From the NCBI GenBank assembly GCA_024642205.1, contig JAHEBQ010000001.1, forward strand, positions 170,034-206,606: DNA of 36,573 bases, in the 5' to 3' direction. The first letter of the stretch is position 1. Every line of letters begins with the position of its first letter. The position numbers and the translations under genes are program-made. The notes below the pieces were generated by a model. The model was not told where the DNA came from, made no database searches, and saw only the letters and a program-made list of their open reading frames with translations. Positions 17,986 through 26,873 of the stretch are shown piece by piece. Source of the stretch: Planctomycetaceae bacterium (GTDB taxonomy: Bacteria > Planctomycetota > Planctomycetia > Pirellulales > Pirellulaceae).

Positions 17986-19428
17986 ATGGAATTGATAGTC
18001 ACGGTCGTTATTCCGTTTCTAATCGTGATCGCCTGCGCCTGGATTCGGCTCAAGCCAACGCTTGATCTCAACTTGATTCCTGCTCTTGCCCTGTTGGTAG
18101 TTCTTGCAGGCAGCATTTTCGGGCACGATTTTTTCCATATTGCCGCCGGCCCGGTCCCGATCACGTTTGACCGCCTGATACTCCTCGGGACATTGGCCGT
18201 CTTCGGTGTTCTGTGGTTACTGGGCCGGGAAAATCTGCGCAAGCTAAATCGGGTCGATATCTCAATCCTGATATTGATGGCGGTCATTTCGTTTAGCACG
18301 GTCTCACACAATTGGAAGATTCTCAACAACATGCCCGCCTCGCGGCTTTTGTTTTTTAACCTGATGCCACTGGCGATCTACTGGGTAGTGCGAACCTGCA
18401 ACCTGAATTCGGCGGATCTGAAGTTCATTGCCATCATCGTGGGGATGCTTGGGCTGTACCTTGCGTTGACCGCGGTCGCCGAGGTCTGTGAATATTCGGC
18501 CGTGATCTTTCCCAAGTACATTATCGATTCTGAATTTGAAGAATTCCTGGGCCGAGGTCGGGGTCCATTCCTGAATCCTGTGTCCAACGGCATCTTTATG
18601 ACGACCAGCTTTTGCTGTGTGCTGATGTGGTGGCCGCGCGTAAATCTCAGCAGAAAAACACTGGTCGCGGTGATTTCACTGGTCATTGCAATCGGCGTTT
18701 ACGCGACCCTGACGCGAAGTGTGTGGTTGGGTTTGATTGCCGCGTGCGGGTTGTTTGTGTGGTTGCCTGCCAACCGACCCGCCAAAGGAGCGATGGTAGT
18801 CGCAGCGGCTCTCAGTTTGATCATCACATTCCCAATATTGTCGGAGAAAATATTCTCCTTCAAGCGCGACAAGAATGTCACTCAAGCGGAGATGGAACAA
18901 TCTGCTGAGTTGCGACCGCTGTTTGCAATCATCGCGGTCAATATGTTCAAAGACCGACCGGTCATGGGATTTGGTTTTGGGCAATACGCGAAAGCCAAAT
19001 ATCCGTATTTGCAGGACCCTCATTCAGGCAAACCGTTATCGGCGACAAGATCGTTGATGCAACACAATGTATTCCTGGCTTACTTGACGGAAACCGGGCT
19101 GATCGGACTGTCTTGTTTGACGTTCATGCTGTTTCAAATCGGGGTTGTCAGTTGGAAGGTCTGGGCCAACCGATCACTGGATCTCTGGGCGCGTCAATTT
19201 GGCTTGCTGTCAATCGTGATTCTGGCGAACTACTCCGTGAACGGGATGTTTCATGATGTCTCGATCATCCCGATGCAGAACATGCTGATGTTTTTCATGT
19301 TTGGGCTGACAAATAATATCTTCAGCAAATCCTGGGCGTTTGAAACGGCGAATTTGAAATCCGGGGAACAACGAAGGCCGGTCGGAAAGACGCCTGCTTT
19401 TCAAACCGGGGCCCCGGCTGGTTGTTAG
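17986..19428 (+). CDS. O-antigen ligase / polymerase-like polytopic membrane protein
   Basis: This 480-residue product from the ATG at 17986 has ten or more hydrophobic helices and a large loop near residues 280-360 with FGFGQYAKAKYPYLQ and MQHNVFLAYLTETGLIGL. The HN-x-FLxxLxExGLIG pattern is the mark of the WaaL/Wzy-like O-antigen ligase superfamily (PF04932), which transfers or polymerises lipid-linked glycans on the outer face of the inner membrane. An in-frame TTG at 17956 and GTG at 17974 exist, but the ATG leads straight into the first helix. It has no glycosyltransferase neighbours, so its substrate is unknown. A CPBP protease gene lies convergent downstream. Confidence 0.85.
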   Translation: MELIVTVVIPFLIVIACAWIRLKPTLDLNLIPALALLVVLAGSIFGHDFFHIAAGPVPITFDRLILLGTLAVFGVLWLLGRENLRKLNRVDISILILMAVISFSTVSHNWKILNNMPASRLLFFNLMPLAIYWVVRTCNLNSADLKFIAIIVGMLGLYLALTAVAEVCEYSAVIFPKYIIDSEFEEFLGRGRGPFLNPVSNGIFMTTSFCCVLMWWPRVNLSRKTLVAVISLVIAIGVYATLTRSVWLGLIAACGLFVWLPANRPAKGAMVVAAALSLIITFPILSEKIFSFKRDKNVTQAEMEQSAELRPLFAIIAVNMFKDRPVMGFGFGQYAKAKYPYLQDPHSGKPLSATRSLMQHNVFLAYLTETGLIGLSCLTFMLFQIGVVSWKVWANRSLDLWARQFGLLSIVILANYSVNGMFHDVSIIPMQNMLMFFMFGLTNNIFSKSWAFETANLKSGEQRRPVGKTPAFQTGAPAGC

Positions 19429-19634
19429 AAACTTCGACGTGTCGGGGTAATCATCTGGACGATGAGCCCGTTGGACACATTTGCCGGAAACGACTTGAAT
19501 CCCCACCAGGACCGCTCAATTACCAGCATTTTCAGACCCGGGAATACAAGTGCCCGCTCTTTGGCGACTCTCAAACCGTGGCACTCACGACAAACACAGT
19601 TCCGCGCTCGTTGTTCACGGCCAGGGGTGACGGA

Positions 19635-20429
19635 TCACCACAATTGCCATTGTTCGAATTTCAGGACATAAATCCCCAGCAGCAAATTCGTCACGGAGTG
19701 CGCAACGACACAGTCCCACAGGTTGCCAGTTCGGTTCATCAGCCATGTGATGAGGCCAAACCACAGGAACGCAGCGATCGCTTCAGAGGGATGCGTCAAC
19801 ACACCGTACGCACTGGCGGTCAGGAGTGCCCCGATCGATAGCCCGCTTAGCGAGACGTTTTCCCAGCTTGGGTTCTCAATCCAGCGGACAAGCCAGCCCC
19901 GCAAAAACAGCTCCTCGATGATTGGCACGATCACAGCCAGTAGCGTAAACCGGAGGACCAGGAACAGGATCCGAGTCCAATGATCTTTTAACGTAAACGG
20001 ATCAAAAGACGGCCGACTGGCGTCAAACCCGAATACCTGCAACAACTTCGGCTCCAGCCCCAAATTGCAAACGCCGATCCACAACAAGACGCCGACAATC
20101 CCAACAACGGCGGAGAGAGCTGAGACCCGAAACGGGAAATGCTGCAAGTAGACCCGTCGAAACCAAACCAACATGCCTGACGCGACAACGACCTGGATCC
20201 CGATCATACCCATATACCACCATGTTTCGACCCTCATGCCGTCGTCGACTTGTTCACTCGCAGGCACTAACTGTCCCGTTTTGTCGAACGAGTCAAGCTC
20301 AGAAGGCGATGTAAAATCGGGGTAGCGGCTGGCAATCAAGAGAAACAATATCAATGGGAGCACAAACGGCAGCGGGTTGGAAGAGCGAGCGGGAAGCTGA
20401 GATTTCGCTACAGTGTCGAGTGGGTTCAT
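19635..20429 (-). CDS. CPBP intramembrane protease, CAAX-protease-related (PEP-CTERM-associated type)
   Basis: The product has 264 residues from the ATG at 20429; an upstream ATG at 20486 would add 19 polar residues and neither has a clear ribosome binding site. Several helices precede the glutamic protease motifs: E172-E173 with R177 in IIEELFLRGWLVR, H213 in the next helix, and H244/N248 in AHSVTN. The C-terminal LLGIYVLKFEQWQLW closely resembles the CAAX-prenyl-protease-related family (TIGR03008) that accompanies exosortase/PEP-CTERM sorting. A PEP-CTERM substrate gene lies 11 kb away in this window. The gene is divergent from the secreted methyltransferase and convergent with the O-antigen-ligase-like gene. 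Confidence 0.82.
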   Translation of the reverse strand: MNPLDTVAKSQLPARSSNPLPFVLPLILFLLIASRYPDFTSPSELDSFDKTGQLVPASEQVDDGMRVETWWYMGMIGIQVVVASGMLVWFRRVYLQHFPFRVSALSAVVGIVGVLLWIGVCNLGLEPKLLQVFGFDASRPSFDPFTLKDHWTRILFLVLRFTLLAVIVPIIEELFLRGWLVRWIENPSWENVSLSGLSIGALLTASAYGVLTHPSEAIAAFLWFGLITWLMNRTGNLWDCVVAHSVTNLLLGIYVLKFEQWQLW

Positions 20430-20658
20430 ATCATCGATTCGCCTGTAAGTCACTCTGGCAACTGAGGGGGATTGACGGGTTGGCATTCAATTTGGCCACG
20501 TTTGGACCCGTCCGCATTCCTACTGGATCTGAATTCGGTTTGAATGATTCGATATGGTTATAATGGTTTTCCGGAAACCTGTCATTTCCAGTTGCCATCG
20601 CTCCTTGTCGTCGATGGTTTTCTGGCGCAAGACAATTCAATCACTGGGTGAAAAGAAA

Positions 20659-21900
20659 ATGCGATTCATGCTGATTCAACGATGGGTTCTGATTCTGTTG
20701 GCCGCGACTGGATTCGCGTCGACGCGGGTATTTGCGGTCATGCCGCAAAACGAAGACCCCTACGAGAAAGAGCGAAACCAGATGGTCGACATCGCGGTCG
20801 TCGGAGCCGGCGTGACGGACGCACGCGTCCTGCGGTCCATGCGGGCGACACCGCGTCACGAATTCGTTCCCAAGAGCATTCGCCGGACCCAATCGTACCT
20901 CGATGCCGGCGTGCCAATCGGAGAAAGCCAAACGATCTCTTCTCCCTTTATTGTTGCCTTCATGACTCAGGAACTTGATCCACAACCGACCGACAAGGTA
21001 TTGGAGATCGGAACCGGTAGCGGTTATCAGGCTGCAATCCTCAGTCCACTTGTGAAAGAAGTCTACTCGATTGAAATTGTGGAAAAACTGGGAAAGACTG
21101 CTGCCAAGGTTCTCAAGAAACTCAAATACGAAAACGTATTTACGAAAATCGGCGATGGCTACAAAGGCTGGGAAGAACACGCGCCGTTTGACAAAATCAT
21201 TGTGACTTGTTCGCCAGAAGACATTCCGCAACCTCTGATTGACCAGTTGAAAGAAGGTGGAATGATCGTGGTACCAATGGGGGAACGTCATCAGCAGACA
21301 CTGTACCTGATGGAGAAAAGGGACGGAAAGATGATCCGCAAGGCATTGCGTCCGACACTCTTTGTTCCAATGACGGGGACGGCCGAAGAAAACCGGCAGG
21401 TACTTCCCGACCCGTCCAAACCTGGGCTGAGAAATGGCGACTTTGAAGAAGGGCTGGATGATGCCGGTTTCGCGAAAGGCTGGTACTACCAGCGGCAATT
21501 GACGCTGGAAGAAGGAAACGACGCGCCAAGCGGAAGTCACTTTGTTCAATTCAAGAACAACGTTCCAGGGCAACTTGCGCAACTGATGCAAGGGTTTGCC
21601 TGCGACGGCCGCGAAGTCCCACTTGTCCGATTCTCTGTTTCCTTTGCCTGCGAAAACGTCGTCGTTGGTCCGCGACAAAATGACCTGCCTGTTGCAGCGA
21701 TCTCTTTTTACGACGAAGAACGCCGTGAATTGGGGATGTTCCTGCTGGGACCTCACAAGGGGACCAAAACCTGGCTGACACAGAGCCGCGACATTCGTGT
21801 TCCTCGCGCCGCCCGTGAAGGACTCGTTCGAATCGGGATGTTCGGCTCGACAGGAACCGCTCGGTTTGACAATCTTTCGGTCGAAGCAGTCAAACACTAG
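20659..21900 (+). CDS. Secreted protein-L-isoaspartate O-methyltransferase-like protein with extra C-terminal domain
   Basis: PCMT enzymes methylate isoaspartyl residues in aged proteins using S-adenosylmethionine. Here the motifs are clear: QTISSPFIVAFMTQEL, motif I VLEIGTGSGYQAA (from residue 114), VYSIEIVEKL, and IIVTCSPEDIPQPL. Two things differ from the usual 210-residue cytoplasmic enzyme. Residues 1-26 form a signal peptide (LIQRWVLILLAATGFASTRVFA). About 150 residues follow the catalytic domain, starting GLRNGDFEEGLDD and ending FDNLSVEAV, which look like a galactose-binding-like/CBM beta domain. The frame is open back to 20554, but the ATG at 20659 gives the proper signal peptide with a weak GGTGAAAAG upstream. 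A methyl donor in the periplasm would be needed. Confidence 0.88.
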   Translation: MRFMLIQRWVLILLAATGFASTRVFAVMPQNEDPYEKERNQMVDIAVVGAGVTDARVLRSMRATPRHEFVPKSIRRTQSYLDAGVPIGESQTISSPFIVAFMTQELDPQPTDKVLEIGTGSGYQAAILSPLVKEVYSIEIVEKLGKTAAKVLKKLKYENVFTKIGDGYKGWEEHAPFDKIIVTCSPEDIPQPLIDQLKEGGMIVVPMGERHQQTLYLMEKRDGKMIRKALRPTLFVPMTGTAEENRQVLPDPSKPGLRNGDFEEGLDDAGFAKGWYYQRQLTLEEGNDAPSGSHFVQFKNNVPGQLAQLMQGFACDGREVPLVRFSVSFACENVVVGPRQNDLPVAAISFYDEERRELGMFLLGPHKGTKTWLTQSRDIRVPRAAREGLVRIGMFGSTGTARFDNLSVEAVKH

Positions 21901-22050
21901 TCTCGATCGAGGACGATTGCTTTTAACTTGGCCGATGAGGGGACGGTTACCGAGACCACAAATAAAAGACTCAATGCCTGAGAAAACGGATTTTCCGAGG
22001 AAATCTCAGCCCATCTGTTCAAAAACACCCAAACGGCTTGAATTGCCAAA

Positions 22051-22070
22051 ATTGCCTGTTATCCTAGGCA
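22051..22070 (+). other. Leader hairpin upstream of the TIGR03000 gene
   Basis: TTGCCT at 22051-22056 pairs with AGGCAA at 22065-22070. A second 6-bp stem ACTGGT/ACCAGT follows (22078-22083 with 22096-22101). Both lie 80-130 nt before the chosen start, so this may be a structured 5' leader. No sign of a known riboswitch. Confidence 0.3.
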
Positions 22071-22180
22071 ACAACGGCACTGGTCGATCGTTTTTCACCA
22101 GTCGGAAGCTGGTTGTCATGTAGTTGATGTAGACCAACTTCTCAATCATGACGCGACTATCTTGGGAGAATTGGATAACT

Positions 22181-23422
22181 ATGGTTGAGTTTATTCCTTG
22201 GAAACGATATCGATTTGTTCTATTGACCGTTCTCGCTTTGGGACTGACCGGTTTCATTGACAGTTCGGCCCAAGCCACCGTTGGTGGAAGTTGGGGCAGC
22301 TCCCACGGCGGATTTGCTTCTTCAGGCGGAAGTTCCGGAGGAGTCACGACCGCGCATTGGACGCCGGTCCGAAACTTGCTTGGACGTATTTGTTACCGCA
22401 TTTCAACGCCCAGCTACGCCTCATCTGGTGGCTCGTCGGGGGGTTCGTCCGGTGGCTCCAGCGGCGGATCCTGGGGATCGCATCATGGCGGATTACTTGG
22501 ACGACGAACGGTGGGTTCCACCGGCGGGTGGTCTGGATCGAGTGGCGGATGGTCTGCCTCTTCCGGTTCATCCGGTGGTTATGCTTCCACGGGATCGTTC
22601 GCGTCGACAGGATCCTTTGTTTCCTCCACTGACGTTAACGGTTACCCAGTCGACACTTACTACCCTGCCGGAGACAGCTGGATTCAAGCGGACGCGCCGA
22701 TTGCGGATGGAGGATCCATCGACTCGATGATTGAAGGTGGAATTCCCAATTCAGGCGCAGCGGGTCAACCCGTTCCTACCGAGCAATTCAACGATGGTGT
22801 CCAGCCTGCGGCGGGCACAGGTGGTAAGGCCGTCGAGCCTCCTGGACCAGCCGAAGATAATAACACGTCGAACGACCTGCCTCTGAATGATTCGTCGGTC
22901 CTGAACATACTGTTACCCCCGGAGGCGCAGGTCTTCATCAATGACAAATTGACAAAGACGCAGGGATCACGTCGAAGTTACCGTTCTCCAAACCTGGTTC
23001 CAGGACAGGAGTACAAATATGAAATCAAGGCCGTCCTTGTTCGCGACGGAAAGGAAATGACCAAGACCCGATTGGTCACGATGACGCCAGGGGTGGATGA
23101 GACAGTCCAATTTGACTTTGACGACGTTGCCATTTCCAAGGATCCGCCGGCTCCGCTGACAACTCTCGCGTTGACCGTCCCCGCAGATGCCAAAGTCACC
23201 TTGTGCGGAAACCCGACGACTCGCCGAGGCGCGTATCGGACCTTTACGACCAATTCCTTGAAACCGGGAAAGGTCTGGAGCGACTACAAGGTTCAAGTCG
23301 AATTTGAGCTAGATGGAGAACTTATCCAGGAAGAGCGATTACTGGATATGGTTGCTGGAGAGACTTACACACTTGCCGTGGGAGTCGATGAATCCAAGAC
23401 CGACCGCGTCGCATTGAAGTAG
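22181..23422 (+). CDS. Exported Ser/Gly-rich protein with two TIGR03000 domains
   Basis: This 413-residue product starts at ATG 22181 (GGGAG about 12 nt upstream); an in-frame ATG at 22148 has no ribosome binding site. It has a signal peptide ending SSAQA, then a Gly/Ser-rich stretch (about residues 28-165) with repeated SSGG units and HHGG/SHGG patches, a linker, and two related beta domains near residues 238-314 and 326-405. Each has a start like LNILLPPEAQVFINDK or LALTVPADAKVTLCGN, then an RRSYRSPNL / RGAYRTFTT turn and a Y[KD]Y[EK][IV] strand. This is the TIGR03000 domain, almost confined to planctomycetes, often in secreted proteins. Function unknown. A terminator follows at 23470. Confidence 0.85.
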   Translation: MVEFIPWKRYRFVLLTVLALGLTGFIDSSAQATVGGSWGSSHGGFASSGGSSGGVTTAHWTPVRNLLGRICYRISTPSYASSGGSSGGSSGGSSGGSWGSHHGGLLGRRTVGSTGGWSGSSGGWSASSGSSGGYASTGSFASTGSFVSSTDVNGYPVDTYYPAGDSWIQADAPIADGGSIDSMIEGGIPNSGAAGQPVPTEQFNDGVQPAAGTGGKAVEPPGPAEDNNTSNDLPLNDSSVLNILLPPEAQVFINDKLTKTQGSRRSYRSPNLVPGQEYKYEIKAVLVRDGKEMTKTRLVTMTPGVDETVQFDFDDVAISKDPPAPLTTLALTVPADAKVTLCGNPTTRRGAYRTFTTNSLKPGKVWSDYKVQVEFELDGELIQEERLLDMVAGETYTLAVGVDESKTDRVALK

Positions 23423-23469
23423 GATGCAGAATTAATCCAGCGGCTTCGCTCGCTAATTTTGGGACCCAC

Positions 23470-23509
23470 AAGCCCCGTCGATTGGTTTTCGGCGGGGTTT
23501 TCTGTTTTT
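23470..23509 (+). terminator. Rho-independent terminator after the TIGR03000 gene
   Basis: A stem of 9 strong pairs (23473-23481 with 23489-23497, one G-T), extendable by A-T pairs at the base, closes a 7-nt loop. It is followed by TTTTCTGTTTTT. It lies about 50 nt after the stop codon. Confidence 0.85.
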
Positions 23510-23718
23510 GATGGATCCTGATCGTTGGTCTAGCCTGCCATTCAGGCTGACAAGTGGCAGGCATCCACTGGGGTTTCGCAAAATCCCGCCGAGCCAGCTG
23601 CTTGATCCAGGCGAACTTTCCAGCGCGGCCCCGATGGCTTCAGATTATCATGGAATGGATCCTCTCATTTGTGCGTACGGAACCCGGCAAACGAAACTTT
23701 GGCGAAAACTGACAACGA

Positions 23719-24582
23719 ATGTCGAAACGAAAAAACAAACCTGGCGATTTCTCAGAACCGCTGGATGCAAACCCACGGATTGACTCGGAGTTGTCGGGAT
23801 TGCCTGCGGAAGGCAAGGCAACCAGGAGTGACCTGAGCGGAGAGACCGGACCGCTTGTCTGGTCAAGACTCCATCGACAAGTGGCTTCGTTGGCGATAAT
23901 TGCCTACTTGGCCGTACTGCTCCTGGGCCCACTTTCCAACCCAATTGGATCCCCGCATTTCAGTCTGCCTCTTGCCGGCAAAATCGGGCCGATTCATCGG
24001 GCCCTTTTTCTCGGACACGGGTACCGATTCTTTGCTCCTGATCCTGGGCCGACCCATCGCGTGCTGTATCGTGGAATCCGAGCGGACGGAACTGAGTTCA
24101 GCGGACATTTTCCAGACCGTGACCAAGATTGGCCCCGTTTGCTTTACCATCGCTGGTTCATGTTGAGCGAAACGCTGTTCAATGAGCAGGTCTTGAGACC
24201 CTCGGCTGTGCAGTTCGAACAACGAAAACTGGAATACGATCGTCAGATTTTGCGATTGAGAACGGAGGGCAAACGCCAACTGTTGGACCAGCTGATCCGG
24301 GAACGAGACCTGGAAGCCGCATTTTTTGAAAGAACGACGGCACGTTTTGAGATGATTGTCAGCGCTGTCGCACGAGTCTTGCTGCAGCGAAACGAAGGTA
24401 CTTCGATCGAATTGTTCGTTCAGGAAAGGAAGATCCCGTTTCCGGAGGAGGTCGTCGATGGGCTGCGACTGGATGCCGAGAGCCTGCTTCTGGATCCCGT
24501 CAAGATTGGCGAACTGGATGCTGACGGGTTCCGAACCCCACAACCAACGGAGCCCCTACCCGCCAGGAAGGAATCGCCATGA
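23719..24582 (+). CDS. HTTM-partner membrane protein (hypothetical)
   Basis: This 287-residue protein has a polar N-terminus, one membrane segment (about residues 54-76), and a conserved-looking core GHGYRFFAPDPGPTHRVLYRG followed by FPDRDQDWPRLLYHRWFMLSE. The C-terminal part is a charged helical region with a probable coiled coil (residues 160-205). I know this arrangement from genes placed directly before HTTM proteins in planctomycetes; no biochemical function has been given to it that I can name. Its stop overlaps the HTTM start in ATGA (24579-24582), so the two are co-translated and probably interact in the membrane. Confidence 0.75.
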   Translation: MSKRKNKPGDFSEPLDANPRIDSELSGLPAEGKATRSDLSGETGPLVWSRLHRQVASLAIIAYLAVLLLGPLSNPIGSPHFSLPLAGKIGPIHRALFLGHGYRFFAPDPGPTHRVLYRGIRADGTEFSGHFPDRDQDWPRLLYHRWFMLSETLFNEQVLRPSAVQFEQRKLEYDRQILRLRTEGKRQLLDQLIRERDLEAAFFERTTARFEMIVSAVARVLLQRNEGTSIELFVQERKIPFPEEVVDGLRLDAESLLLDPVKIGELDADGFRTPQPTEPLPARKESP

Positions 24583-25511
24583 ATTCCACGCCTGACAAGC
24601 TCGACTCCTTTGCGGGAACGATCACTGCCTATGGAAACAGCTGGTCGGTCGCGTGGAATCGTTTCTGGTTTCGACCACAAGACCCCGCCGTGCTCGGTTT
24701 GATCCGGATCATGGTTGGCTGTATCGTTTTTTATTGCCATTTGGTTTGGACACTGGAGTTGACGACGTTTTTCGGCCCGGAGGGATTTCTACCCCAAGAG
24801 TATCGGTCGTTATTATTCGGCAGCTCGTTTGCCTGGAGCCATCTCGATTGGTTTTCAGCCCGGACAACAATTCTCGCGGTTCACATAATTGGCTTGTTTG
24901 TCGTCGCGGCATTTACATTTGGACTGTGGACGCGGTGCTCGGCGATCGCGACTGCACTGTTGGTGATCTCGTACGCCAATCGTGGAACCGGGGCACTGTT
25001 TGGACTGGATCAAATCAACGGATTCCTGTGCATGTATTTGGCAATCGGGAATTCCGGCGGGGCTTTTTCTTTGGATGCTTGGCGAAGGAATCGTCGCGGG
25101 GCAGGGGAGGGGGGTGGATGCGATACGTGGACACAAATCGCGACCCGGTTGATCCAGATCCATATGTGTATTGTCTATTTGTTCGCGGCGATCGGAAAAC
25201 TCCAGGGCGACATGTGGTTCAACGGGGAAGCAGTCTGGGGAGCGTTGGCAAGCTACGAATACCAAACGCTCGACATGACCTGGTTGGGTGGACACATGTG
25301 GCTTGTCGCCCTGTTGACACTCGGCTCGTTGGCCTGGGAGTTGTCGTACGCAGCGCTTGTCTGGCCGAAACTAACGCGACCGCTTGTTTTGGCGATCGCG
25401 ATTCCGGTTCACTTGGGGATCGGCTTGTGCATGGGAATGATGACGTTTGGCCTGGTCATGCTGGTGGGGAATTTTGCGTTTGTCGACCCGAAATGGATCC
25501 CGCGTCGGTAG
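24579..25511 (+). CDS. HTTM-domain polytopic membrane protein (vitamin-K-dependent carboxylase-like)
   Basis: This 310-residue protein opens with FWFRPQDPAVLGLIRIMVGCIVFYCHLVW, the classic HTTM start. Further helices carry FFGPEGFLP, GLWTRCSAIATALLVISYANR and an IQIHMCIVYLFAAIGKLQGDMWFNGEA stretch. The HTTM (horizontally transferred transmembrane) domain is related to the membrane part of vitamin-K-dependent gamma-carboxylase. Bacterial members have no settled reaction, and the lumenal catalytic domain of the animal enzyme is absent here. The ATG at 24579 has AGGAAGG 7 nt upstream inside the preceding gene. Confidence 0.9.
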   Translation: MNSTPDKLDSFAGTITAYGNSWSVAWNRFWFRPQDPAVLGLIRIMVGCIVFYCHLVWTLELTTFFGPEGFLPQEYRSLLFGSSFAWSHLDWFSARTTILAVHIIGLFVVAAFTFGLWTRCSAIATALLVISYANRGTGALFGLDQINGFLCMYLAIGNSGGAFSLDAWRRNRRGAGEGGGCDTWTQIATRLIQIHMCIVYLFAAIGKLQGDMWFNGEAVWGALASYEYQTLDMTWLGGHMWLVALLTLGSLAWELSYAALVWPKLTRPLVLAIAIPVHLGIGLCMGMMTFGLVMLVGNFAFVDPKWIPRR

Positions 25512-25844
25512 GATTGTCGCCCGGGAGGATCGGTCTCTGTTGTTGATGATTGGCGGAATATCTGTCCACAACGAGTTGGGAAATTACGTCGTTCTTCCGT
25601 GTCACGAGAGGACGGGGCAGCGAGATGAGGCGATCAAGTTAATCATGGTTGGATGATTGTGGAGGCAATCGAGAAATGTCCACCCTGGTACTGGTTGGTA
25701 TTTTTTTTTACGCGCCAAGTTCACTCAGGGGTTGAAAAGCTTGTTTCGTAAAACTCGCTGCAAGCCTATACTGTTTCCGTCGGTTCCCCGGTGTTTCATG
25801 GTCTCGAAACGTGGACCGTTTGATCCCAAAATCGGAGTTTAGGT
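25512..25844. other. Gene-free stretch upstream of asd
   Basis: This 333-nt gap holds no recognisable gene. A TATACT hexamer at 25767-25772, with TTGTTT 20 nt upstream, is the best -10-like element for asd, but the spacing is poor. A run of nine T at 25701-25709 has no stem before it. Confidence 0.35.
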
Positions 25845-26873
25845 GTGGCCAAGAGAATTGCCATTGCAGGAGCGACTGGCGCGGTCGGTTGTCTCGTTCG
25901 TCAGTTGCTGGAACAGCGTAATTTTCCGTATGAGACGATTTCGTTCTTGGCATCCGAGCGTTCGGCTGGCAGCACAATAAAATTCAAAGGCGAAGATCAT
26001 GTTGTGCAGTTGCTCGAACCGGCTGTCTTTGAGAACATCGATCTGGTCATCGGCAGCACGCCGGATGATGTTGCTGCAAAGTTTGTTCCCTGGGCAGTTG
26101 AGCGAGGAACGATCGTCGTCGACGAAAGTGGATATCACCGGATGCTCGACCATGTTCCGTTGGTGGTTCCCGAAGTCAACCCGGAGGCGATCGAAAACCA
26201 TCAGGGCATTATCGCCAGTCCCAATTGTAGCACGACCCAAATGGTCGTCGCGATGAAGCCCTTGCATGAAGTTTCAAGAATCAAACGCATCATCGTATCG
26301 ACGTACCAGGCAACCAGTGGGGCTGGCGTAGCAGGCCAATCGGACCTTCTGGAAGGTACTCGCAGCGCATTGGACAAAACAACATGGGACTATCGTGCGT
26401 TCTCTCACCCGATTGCCTTTAACGTGATCCCGCAAATCGGATCGGCCAAGCATGAGGGTTACACATCGGAAGAAATGAAGATGGTTTACGAAACACGCAA
26501 GATTTTTGGCGACCATTCGATCCAGGTCTGTCCGACGTGCGTTCGCGTTCCAGTCTCCAATTGCCACAGCGAATCGATCCTGGTGGAAACCGAGCGCCCA
26601 ATTTCAGTCCAGGAAGCACGCGAATTGTTTGATGCCGCACCCGGGATCACGGTTCTCGACGATCTCGCGGCGGGCGTTTACCCGATGCCTCACAACAGCG
26701 ACGACCAGGACGACGTATTTATCGGTCGGATTCGCAAGGATCTCAGTTCCGAAAATGGATTGGCATTCTGGTGCGTCAGTGACAATTTGCGAAAAGGTGC
26801 TGCAACCAACGCTGTTCAGATTGCCGAATTGATTGTCTCGGGGCGATACGCGTCATGCGGCACCTCAAGCTGA
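25845..26873 (+). CDS. asd: Aspartate-semialdehyde dehydrogenase
   Basis: Asd reduces beta-aspartyl phosphate to aspartate semialdehyde with NADPH, the branch point for lysine/diaminopimelate, threonine and methionine. The 342-residue product has the nucleotide-binding GATGAVG at residues 9-15, the catalytic C128 in SPNCSTTQM, the substrate-binding RVPVSNCH with H241, and the C-terminal GLAFWCVSDNLRKGAATNAVQIAE typical of the family. Start is GTG 25845 with GGAG 8 nt upstream. The 3' end overlaps truA by 19 nt, so the two form an operon. Confidence 0.97.
   Translation: MAKRIAIAGATGAVGCLVRQLLEQRNFPYETISFLASERSAGSTIKFKGEDHVVQLLEPAVFENIDLVIGSTPDDVAAKFVPWAVERGTIVVDESGYHRMLDHVPLVVPEVNPEAIENHQGIIASPNCSTTQMVVAMKPLHEVSRIKRIIVSTYQATSGAGVAGQSDLLEGTRSALDKTTWDYRAFSHPIAFNVIPQIGSAKHEGYTSEEMKMVYETRKIFGDHSIQVCPTCVRVPVSNCHSESILVETERPISVQEARELFDAAPGITVLDDLAAGVYPMPHNSDDQDDVFIGRIRKDLSSENGLAFWCVSDNLRKGAATNAVQIAELIVSGRYASCGTSS

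Noticed and set aside
20641..21897. Minus-strand open frame of 418 codons opposite the PCMT gene
   Set aside because: Antisense shadow of a well-supported gene; no independent evidence.
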